Origin: Campylobacterales bacterium | GTDB taxonomy: Bacteria > Campylobacterota > Campylobacteria > Campylobacterales > Arcobacteraceae | Assembly (NCBI GenBank): GCA_016784825.1 | Contig: JADHTT010000066.1 | Span: 1 to 5,503 of the forward strand | Direction of reading: 5' to 3' | Length of the DNA stretch: 5,503 nucleotides | In this document: positions 1 to 5,503 of the stretch, in pieces | How the letters are laid out: each line of letters starts with the position of its first letter | Numbering within the stretch: the stretch's first letter is position 1 | Translations under genes and position numbers: made by a program | The notes under the pieces: generated by a model | The model's input: only the letters and a program-made list of their open reading frames with translations | Database searches by the model: none | What the model was told of the DNA's origin: nothing

Positions 1-1895
1 ATAAGATCAACTAAATTTGCTTGTAATTTCATACCTGCATCAGTCTCAATAATTGCTTTTTTACCTTTAATAGAGATCAATACACCTTTTGTAGTATTAT
101 ATTTTACCCTATCTCCTACTTTTAACTCTACTGGTTCTTGTATCTTTTTTGTTTTAATTGTCGAGACTTTTTTATGTGCACTGTTAAGTAACTTATGTGC
201 ATCTTTTGTATCAGTAGATTTTATAATTTTTTTAGCTTCATTTATAGCATCTTGATATTGTTTTTGTAATTGAGACCTTTGTTCACTAATAATTTTATCA
301 GCATCCTCTTTTTTAGTTGAAAGTTGTGAATTTAATTTTTTTTGTATACTAATTTGTTCATCTAAATCTTTAATCTTAGATTCTAATTCTCTCTCTAAGG
401 AACTACTTCTTTCAATAAGATCATTTAATTTGTCTTTATCTTCACCATAGACCTCTTTTGCACTAGATACAATACCATGAGGAATACCATATCTGCTAGC
501 TGTCTCAAATGCATAAGATTTACCAATTGTACCTTCTAAAAAACTATATGTTGGTTTTCTATTTTCTTCATCATAAAGTGCAGCAATAAGCTGTGTTTGT
601 TGATTTTTTGCCATAAGTGCTGCTAATCTTTTATGATGCGTAGTGATTATAATTTTTATATTTTTTTGCTCTAAATGTTCAATAATTACTTTGAAAAGTG
701 ATGCTGCTTCATCACTATCGGTTCCTAATTCTATCTCGTCAACACCAACTATCACATCTTGCTTTTTAAATAAATTTGCAAACTCTACCATACGACCAGC
801 AAATGTAGATATATCATTTTTTACACTTTGAGGGTCATCAAGAACAGCTATAATTTGCTTATAAGAGCCTACTGTTGTAGATTTATCGCATCTATATGGA
901 ATTAAATACTTTGACATAAATACTGCAGATAAAATTGATTTTAGAAGCATAGTTTTACCACCTGCATTCACACCTGTAATCATAATAATATTTTTACTAA
1001 AATCAATAGATACTGGTTTTGGATCTTTTAATGCAGGATGTCTAAATGCTATAAGTTTTTGAATTGTAGTTTTCTTTGATGGAAGTATAAAATTTGTATC
1101 ATTTTGTTTAGCAAAATGTACTCTAGCTATATAGTGATCAAATCTATCAAATTCTTTATTTATAAATTTTAAAAACATTAGATTTTCTCTCAAAACTGAT
1201 GAATACTGTTGTGTTAATTTATATAATACATCATCTTTTAAATTTTGTAAATCTGCTTGTTTCTGCTTAAGATCACTTACACTATGTGGTAATACAAAGA
1301 AAAAGCCACCTGTACTCCTATCTAAAACTTTTGCTTTTAAAACTTTATTAAAACCACCTCTTACAAGTAGAGCCTGTTCTTTATGAACTAAATGTACTTG
1401 GTGATCTACAAGATATGGCTGTAAATTTTTAGAGTTTATAACTTTGTGCAGAGCTTGTTTGATATTTTCTTTATTATTTAGAAGATTTGTATTTACCATA
1501 TCATAGTCTTCACTAACACCTGATCTTAATCTACCTTCTTCATCAAAGACTTCACTAATATCTTCAATTGATAATGGAATAATTATTTTTTCAAACCAAT
1601 CGTAAAGCTTACCTTCAAGTGAAAACCTTTTAATATAATTAAAGTAATTAATGATTTTTATAAATTCATATATCTCATAAAGCTTTAATATACCTTGTTT
1701 TTGTAATCTAAGAAGTTGCTCATCAAGTTTCTCTAAACTTGGTGGTGATTTAAAACTATAGTTTGATATTTCACCTATAAGCCTAGAGTGAATATTGATA
1801 TCACCCTCTAGTATTATAGGTTTTTCTCTTGCAAATAAAGCTTGTAAAGTAGCTAAGTACTCTTCAAGATCTAGTTTCTTAATAATATCTTGCAA
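1..1895 (-). CDS. mutS2: MutS2 family DNA mismatch/recombination ATPase, partial (C-terminus beyond left edge)
   Basis: The frame is open for 631 codons and runs off the left edge. Residues ~1-290 are the MutS2 core/lever region, with a TGGFFFV segment near 220. The ABC-type ATPase follows: Walker A GVNAGGKT at 308-315, signature-like STFAGRM at 363-369, Walker B VIVGVDE at 381-387 followed by IELGTD, and a His switch TTHH at 418-421. Residues ~485-575 are a charged, probably coiled-coil linker. A small beta-rich KOW-like segment (VGDRVKY onward) starts near 593. The family is usually 730-790 residues, so the C-terminal Smr nuclease domain should lie outside the window. MutS2 lacks the MutS mismatch-reading domain; family members bind branched DNA or stalled ribosomes and limit recombination. 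The start is TTG: an in-frame TAA lies at 1908-1910 and the first ATG would be residue 133, inside conserved sequence. It follows mog by two bases, suggesting co-transcription. The family call is firm; its role here is inferred. Confidence 0.93.
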   Translation of the reverse strand, partial: MQDIIKKLDLEEYLATLQALFAREKPIILEGDINIHSRLIGEISNYSFKSPPSLEKLDEQLLRLQKQGILKLYEIYEFIKIINYFNYIKRFSLEGKLYDWFEKIIIPLSIEDISEVFDEEGRLRSGVSEDYDMVNTNLLNNKENIKQALHKVINSKNLQPYLVDHQVHLVHKEQALLVRGGFNKVLKAKVLDRSTGGFFFVLPHSVSDLKQKQADLQNLKDDVLYKLTQQYSSVLRENLMFLKFINKEFDRFDHYIARVHFAKQNDTNFILPSKKTTIQKLIAFRHPALKDPKPVSIDFSKNIIMITGVNAGGKTMLLKSILSAVFMSKYLIPYRCDKSTTVGSYKQIIAVLDDPQSVKNDISTFAGRMVEFANLFKKQDVIVGVDEIELGTDSDEAASLFKVIIEHLEQKNIKIIITTHHKRLAALMAKNQQTQLIAALYDEENRKPTYSFLEGTIGKSYAFETASRYGIPHGIVSSAKEVYGEDKDKLNDLIERSSSLERELESKIKDLDEQISIQKKLNSQLSTKKEDADKIISEQRSQLQKQYQDAINEAKKIIKSTDTKDAHKLLNSAHKKVSTIKTKKIQEPVELKVGDRVKYNTTKGVLISIKGKKAIIETDAGMKLQANLVDL

Positions 1896-1897
1896 TG

Positions 1898-2422
1898 TTA
1901 TTTTGCCTTAGGTCTAAATACTTTAATAACTTCTTCATTAACTTCCAGAAATGGACCTTCCATTAAATCAATACAGTATGGAATTGCAGGGAATACTGCA
2001 TCTAAACATTCTCTAATTGATTTTGGTTTTCCTGGTAAGTTCACTATTAAACTATCTTTTCTTAAACCTGCGGTTTGTCTTGACAAAATTGCAGTTGGAA
2101 CAAATTTTAATGACTCTTGTCTCATTAACTCACCAAATCCAGGCATCATTCTATCACACACAGCTTCTGTAGCTTCTGGAGTCACATCTCTTTTAGATGG
2201 ACCTGTACCTCCTGTTGTAACAATTAAACTACAATTTTGATTATCCGCCATATCTATCATAGTAGCTTCTATAATATCTTGTTCATCTGGTATTACTTTA
2301 TATACTTCTTCCCATGGTGAAGTTAAATATTCATTCATAGTATCAATAATTGCTTTACCACTTAAATCCTCATATATACCAGCGCTTGCTCTATCACTAA
2401 CTGTAATAATTCCTATTTTCAT
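1898..2422 (-). CDS. mog: Molybdopterin adenylyltransferase MogA
   Basis: A complete 174-residue protein of the MoaB/MogA fold. MogA activates molybdopterin by transferring AMP from ATP, giving adenylyl-molybdopterin for molybdate insertion by MoeA; it acts in the cytoplasm. Visible motifs are SDRAS at 9-13, PDEQ at 45-48, TTGGTGP at 69-75, RDVTPEAT at 78-85, FVPTAILSRQ at 107-116 and LPGKPKSI at 129-136. D46 and D79 align with the E. coli MogA residues D49 and D82 that are known to matter for catalysis. These motifs and the long C-terminal match favour MogA over MoaB. It is about 20 residues shorter than E. coli MogA (195); part of this is a missing insert between LDAV and FPAIPYC (around 140-145), and part a shorter tail. 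The ATG is preceded by TAGGAT at 2428-2433, about five bases away. It is the first gene of a leftward unit with mutS2. Confidence 0.96.
   Translation of the reverse strand: MKIGIITVSDRASAGIYEDLSGKAIIDTMNEYLTSPWEEVYKVIPDEQDIIEATMIDMADNQNCSLIVTTGGTGPSKRDVTPEATEAVCDRMMPGFGELMRQESLKFVPTAILSRQTAGLRKDSLIVNLPGKPKSIRECLDAVFPAIPYCIDLMEGPFLEVNEEVIKVFRPKAK
1906..1910 (-). promoter_or_regulatory. Ribosome binding site for mutS2 (supports TTG start)
   Basis: The minus strand reads TAAGG here, ten bases before the TTG at 1895. It lies inside the last codons of mog, so mutS2 translation would begin as ribosomes finish mog. This is a moderate Shine-Dalgarno match and supports the TTG as the real start. Confidence 0.5.
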
Positions 2423-2464
2423 CTGTCATCCTAATTCTTCTCTTTAATTTAATAATTGTAACAT

Positions 2465-2493
2465 AGTATAAGTTTGATTTGGTATAATCTAAA
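2465..2493 (-). promoter_or_regulatory. Candidate sigma70-type promoter for mog-mutS2
   Basis: On the minus strand, TATACT at 2465-2470 is one base from the -10 consensus. A weak -35 candidate TTTAGA (four of six consensus bases) lies at 2488-2493, giving a 17-base spacer. Such matches are common by chance in DNA this AT-rich, so the position is tentative. Confidence 0.35.
2480..2488 (+). promoter_or_regulatory. Extended -10 promoter element for bamA-mqnC
   Basis: TG at 2480-2481, one base, then a perfect TATAAT at 2483-2488 forms an extended -10 element. The expected transcript start is near 2494-2496, giving a leader of about 35 bases before the bamA TTG. There is no -35 at standard spacing; TTGTAA at 2456-2461 is 21 bases away. 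In Campylobacterota the housekeeping sigma factor is known to rely on the -10 with little -35 conservation, which fits. Confidence 0.6.
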
Positions 2494-2519
2494 CTATTTA
2501 AAAAGACATATTATATTAA

Positions 2520-2524
2520 AAGGA
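2520..2524 (+). promoter_or_regulatory. Ribosome binding site for bamA (supports TTG start)
   Basis: AAGGA sits five bases before the TTG at 2530. It is a good Shine-Dalgarno match at normal spacing, and no comparable site precedes the next in-frame ATG at 2572. It therefore decides the start in favour of TTG. Confidence 0.7.
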
Positions 2525-2529
2525 TAGTT

Positions 2530-4749
2530 TTGAAAAAAATTCTATTATTACCAATATTATCAACAGCAATTATGGCTAGCGAACAAATTAGCTCTATAAA
2601 TTTTGAAGGATTATCTAGAATATCTTCAAAGGTTGCGCTTGAAACAGCACAAATTAAAAAAGGTGATAACCTTGAAACTCTTAAAATCAATAAGGCTCTA
2701 AAAGAGTTCTACAAATTTGGCTATTTTGATGATATTTCAATCACTAATGATAACGGTAATATTACCTTTAAGTTTATAGAAAAACCATCTATTGTTAATA
2801 TAGAAATTAGTGGTTATAAAAGTAGAGAAGAGGATAAAGAACTTTTATATAGTGCTATGGGTATTAAAAAAGGTAGTATGTATACAGATTCAAGAATTGC
2901 AAATGCAAAAGCATCTTTATTGGATATGCTACAACAAGAAGGGTTTTATAATAGTGTAATTGAGGTAAATATAGAAAATATTAGCCCTACAGCAGTTGCC
3001 GTTAAATTTGACGTAAACAAAGGTAATGAGATAATTATTACAAAAATAAATTATCATGGAGCAAAAGCATTTGAAAAAAGTGATTTTGAAGCAGTTTTAG
3101 CAAATAAAGAACAAGAATCTTTTTCATGGTTTCTAGGTCGAAATAAAGGTGATATGAAACTTGAGCAATTAAAGTATGAACATGCAAGAATTAAAGAGCT
3201 ATATCTTGAAAATGGATATCTAGATACAAAAGTAACTAAAGCATTTTCAAAAATAGATTTCAATACAAATAGATCTGAAGTTAACTTTTCTATAGATGAA
3301 GGGAATCAGTACAGTGTTGGTGATATTTTAATTTTCCTAGATTCAAGTATTAAAGATCCAAAAAAAATACAAGAAAAACTAAAACTTAAAAAAGGCAAAC
3401 CTTTTAATATTAAAGATTTAAGAAAAGATATAGAGTATATTAAATCAGCTGTAGCAGACTTAGGATATGCATATACACAAGTAAAATATGATATTAGAAA
3501 AGATAAAGAAAATAATCTTGCATCTGTAAATTTCAATGTAATACCAGGTAAAAAAGTATATATTAATGATGTAATAATCTCAGGAAACCACAGAACACTT
3601 GATAGTGCTGTTAGAAGAGATGTATTTTTAGCTCCAGAAGACTTATATTCATTAACGGATTTCAAGGAGTCAAAAAATGCACTACAAAGATCTGGATTTT
3701 TTGAATCTGTAAATATTCAACAACAAAGAGTATCTGAAGATAAAATGAATTTAATCGTAACAGTTACAGAAGCTAAGACAGGTAATATTATGCTTGGTGG
3801 TGGATATGGAAGCTATGATGGATTTATGATTAATGCAGGTATAACTGATAAAAATATATTTGGTTCTGGAGTTAATCTAGGTTTTTCTATAGATACATCT
3901 GCAAGACAACAAAATTATAATATCTCTGTACAAAATCCATCAATTAATGATAGCAAATATTCTGGTAGCTTTAATATATACAACAAAGAAAGTACTTATG
4001 AAGATGATTATACAGATAATTCTAATGGTTTTGCCCTAGGGATTGGAAAAAGGTTCAATAGACATACTACTGGATTTGTAAACTATAGCTATTCAAATAT
4101 TGATAGAGACTATAGTGATAGTACTACAGTAACTAATAGTAATCTAATAGATGGAAAATGGACAACAAGTGCTATTACACCATCTATTTCATTTAATAAC
4201 ACAGATGATTATTATCTGCCAAGATCAGGTGTATCAGCAAGAACAAGTTTAGAATTAGCTGGACTTGGTGGTAATACAAGCTATATAAAATCTAATACAA
4301 GTTTTAAAACTTATTATGGTTTAGCAGACTACTTAGATTTTGATATGATATTAAGATACAAAGCTACATTATCTTTATTTGAAAATTTTAAAGATCAAAT
4401 TACAGATAGTGGTTTTTATTTAGGTGGACCTAGATCACTTAGAGGATATGAGTCTTATGCATTTGGATATAGTGAAGAGAATGGATATGAAGTCTATGAT
4501 AGAATGTTTACAAACTCTATTGAAGCTAGTATCCCTTTAATTGAATCAGCTAAGATGCGACTAGCATTTTTCCTTGATGCTGGAGCGATTGGTGCACAAG
4601 ATTTTGATACTACAAAAGCTGGATATGGTGCAGCTCTTGAGTGGACATCACCAATGGGACCTCTGACATTTATTTTCTCTAGTGCTATTAATCCTAATCC
4701 TACAGATAGAACATCTAGTTTTGAATTTTCTATGGGTAATCAATTTTAA
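2530..4749 (+). CDS. bamA: Outer membrane protein assembly factor BamA (Omp85 family)
   Basis: A complete 739-residue precursor of the essential outer-membrane insertase that folds beta-barrel proteins into the outer membrane. Residues 1-16 look like a Sec signal peptide: KK at 2-3, a hydrophobic core ILLLPIL, and probable cleavage after A16. Five periplasmic POTRA domains follow at about 20-85, 86-163, 166-258, 262-338 and 342-415, each ending in a beta strand and several with GF/GY turns (GYF 64-66, GFY 138-140, GY 229-230, GFF 389-391). From ~418 the sequence is an alternating barrel; GGPRSLRGY at 632-640 holds the (V/L)RG(F/Y) loop-6 motif, here R638-G639-Y640. The protein ends in a beta-signal with terminal F739. 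It is shorter than E. coli BamA (810). The TTG start is needed to keep the signal peptide; the first ATG is codon 15. It heads a rightward unit and overlaps mqnC by one base. Confidence 0.96.
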   Translation: MKKILLLPILSTAIMASEQISSINFEGLSRISSKVALETAQIKKGDNLETLKINKALKEFYKFGYFDDISITNDNGNITFKFIEKPSIVNIEISGYKSREEDKELLYSAMGIKKGSMYTDSRIANAKASLLDMLQQEGFYNSVIEVNIENISPTAVAVKFDVNKGNEIIITKINYHGAKAFEKSDFEAVLANKEQESFSWFLGRNKGDMKLEQLKYEHARIKELYLENGYLDTKVTKAFSKIDFNTNRSEVNFSIDEGNQYSVGDILIFLDSSIKDPKKIQEKLKLKKGKPFNIKDLRKDIEYIKSAVADLGYAYTQVKYDIRKDKENNLASVNFNVIPGKKVYINDVIISGNHRTLDSAVRRDVFLAPEDLYSLTDFKESKNALQRSGFFESVNIQQQRVSEDKMNLIVTVTEAKTGNIMLGGGYGSYDGFMINAGITDKNIFGSGVNLGFSIDTSARQQNYNISVQNPSINDSKYSGSFNIYNKESTYEDDYTDNSNGFALGIGKRFNRHTTGFVNYSYSNIDRDYSDSTTVTNSNLIDGKWTTSAITPSISFNNTDDYYLPRSGVSARTSLELAGLGGNTSYIKSNTSFKTYYGLADYLDFDMILRYKATLSLFENFKDQITDSGFYLGGPRSLRGYESYAFGYSEENGYEVYDRMFTNSIEASIPLIESAKMRLAFFLDAGAIGAQDFDTTKAGYGAALEWTSPMGPLTFIFSSAINPNPTDRTSSFEFSMGNQF

Positions 4750-5503
4750 TGTCTAGACTTACAAACGAACAAGCTTTAGAATTAATTCAAAATAGCTCGT
4801 TAATAGAGCTAGGTCAAATGGCTACAAAAAAGAAAAAAGAGTTACATCCAAAAGGTGTGACAACTTTTGTAGTAGATAGAAATATAAACTATACAAATAT
4901 TTGTTGGGTTGACTGTAAATTTTGTGCTTTTTATAGGCATCAAAAAGATGAGGATGCTTATATACTTACATATGATGAAATTGATCAAAAGATAGATGAA
5001 CTACTTGAAATTGGCGGTACTCAAATACTATTTCAAGGTGGAGTGCATCCAAAATTAAAGATTGAATGGTATGAGGATTTAGTTGAACATATTTGTTCAA
5101 AATATCCTCAAATCACACTTCATGGATTCTCATCTATTGAGATTGACTATATCTCAAGAATATCAAAAATATCATATGCTGAAGTTTTAAAAAGACTAAA
5201 AGATAAAGGATTAGCATCAATTCCAGGAGCTGGTGCTGAAATTTTAAACGATGAAGTTAGAGATATAATTGCTCCTAAAAAACTTGATGTTGATAACTGG
5301 ATTGAAGTACATAGACAAGCACATAAACTTGATATAAAGTCAACAGCAACTATGATGTTTGGTACAGTTGAAACTGATGAACAAATTATTGGTCATTGGG
5401 ATAGAGTTAGACAACTTCAAGATGAGACAGGTGGCTTTAGAGCATATATTATGTGGAGTTTTCAGTCTTCTCATACGAAATTAGCTCAAGAGTTACCAAA
5501 TCT
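4749..5503 (+). CDS. mqnC: Dehypoxanthine futalosine cyclase MqnC (radical SAM), partial (C-terminus beyond right edge)
   Basis: The first 251 residues of a radical-SAM enzyme that normally has about 350-370. MqnC cyclises dehypoxanthine futalosine in the futalosine route to menaquinone; it is cytoplasmic and carries a 4Fe-4S cluster. The cluster motif CxxxCxxC is C52, C56, C59 within RNINYTNICWVDCKFCAFYR at 44-63. Family marks follow: GGTQILFQGG at 89-98, LHGFSSIEI at 124-132, IPGAGAEIL at 158-166 and TATMMFGTVE at 199-208. The related MqnE shares the fold, but the PGAGAEIL and TMMFGTVE segments and the N-terminus fit MqnC better. The ATG overlaps the bamA stop (TAATG); only a weak G-rich stretch (GGG at about 4734-4736) precedes it, so translation probably depends on coupling to bamA. 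From memory, Helicobacter pylori has the same bamA-mqnC order (HP0655-HP0656). Confidence 0.93.
   Translation, partial: MSRLTNEQALELIQNSSLIELGQMATKKKKELHPKGVTTFVVDRNINYTNICWVDCKFCAFYRHQKDEDAYILTYDEIDQKIDELLEIGGTQILFQGGVHPKLKIEWYEDLVEHICSKYPQITLHGFSSIEIDYISRISKISYAEVLKRLKDKGLASIPGAGAEILNDEVRDIIAPKKLDVDNWIEVHRQAHKLDIKSTATMMFGTVETDEQIIGHWDRVRQLQDETGGFRAYIMWSFQSSHTKLAQELPN

Larger units (their letters stand above)
2423..2529. promoter_or_regulatory. Divergent intergenic region between mog and bamA
   Basis: These 107 very AT-rich bases separate two outward-facing genes, so both promoters should lie here. I see one good and one weak promoter candidate (listed separately), plus a ribosome binding site at each end: TAGGAT for mog at 2428-2433 and AAGGA for bamA at 2520-2524. 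I see no convincing operator palindrome, riboswitch or RNA gene. Confidence 0.75.

Noticed and set aside
643..831. A 62-codon open frame on the plus strand opposite the mutS2 ATPase region
   Set aside because: It is antisense to the conserved Walker B and His-switch region of mutS2; a shadow frame in AT-rich DNA.
1890..2240. A 116-codon open frame on the plus strand opposite mog
   Set aside because: It lies antisense within mog, which has strong family motifs. Its product resembles no family and it has no ribosome site.
2491..2530. Seven-base inverted repeat AAACTAT/ATAGTTT around the bamA leader, which could hide the ribosome site and TTG
   Set aside because: The expected transcript start near 2494-2496 would remove part of the left arm, the loop is over 25 bases, and the stem is nearly all A-U. 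A match of this size is likely by chance here.
3054..3665. Two minus-strand open frames (69 and 119 codons) inside bamA
   Set aside because: Both are antisense to POTRA-coding sequence, with no family resemblance and no supporting start signals.
4017..4029. Possible low-complexity or repeat signal in the acidic, Asp/Tyr/Ser/Asn-rich loops of the BamA barrel (near residues 488-500)
   Set aside because: It is normal for surface loops of outer-membrane barrels; no repeat unit is present in the DNA.
1..5503. Search for an unusual system: CRISPR, toxin-antitoxin, insertion sequence, tRNA or attachment site
   Set aside because: All but about 110 bases are occupied by four recognisable housekeeping genes in intact frames, and no direct repeats, terminal inverted repeats or RNA-gene patterns were seen.

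Overview
The window is AT-rich and tightly packed. It holds four protein genes in two divergent pairs and no mobile, repeat, CRISPR or RNA-gene content that I can see. Four things suggest the Campylobacterota (epsilon-proteobacteria), probably an Arcobacter-like genus: strong A/T bias with AGA and TTA codons dominating, a bamA-mqnC gene order that I recall from Helicobacter, the futalosine route to menaquinone, and MutS2 motifs that match that lineage from memory. This assignment is an inference; no marker gene was compared.

Left half, minus strand. mog, encoding the molybdopterin adenylyltransferase MogA, is read leftwards from 2422. Two bases after its stop comes mutS2, which starts with TTG at 1895 and runs off the left edge. 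The two probably form one transcript. mutS2 is open over all 631 codons present; it has no ATG until residue 133. Its last ~100 residues, including the expected Smr domain, lie outside the window.

Centre, 2423-2529. A 107-base divergent intergenic region carries the likely promoters for both pairs. The clearest element is an extended -10 (TGnTATAAT) facing bamA.

Right half, plus strand. bamA, the outer-membrane beta-barrel assembly protein with five POTRA domains and a 16-strand-type barrel, starts at a TTG codon at 2530 and ends at 4749. Its stop overlaps the start of mqnC (TAATG). mqnC encodes the radical-SAM dehypoxanthine futalosine cyclase of menaquinone synthesis and runs off the right edge after 251 codons.

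The genes do not form one pathway. They are housekeeping functions: molybdenum cofactor, DNA maintenance, outer-membrane biogenesis and quinone synthesis. A respiring Gram-negative bacterium with molybdoenzymes and menaquinone would use all of them. I found no convincing previously undescribed system. The points worth a second look are the two TTG starts, the gene couplings, the unusual MutS2 ATPase motifs and the compact divergent promoter region.
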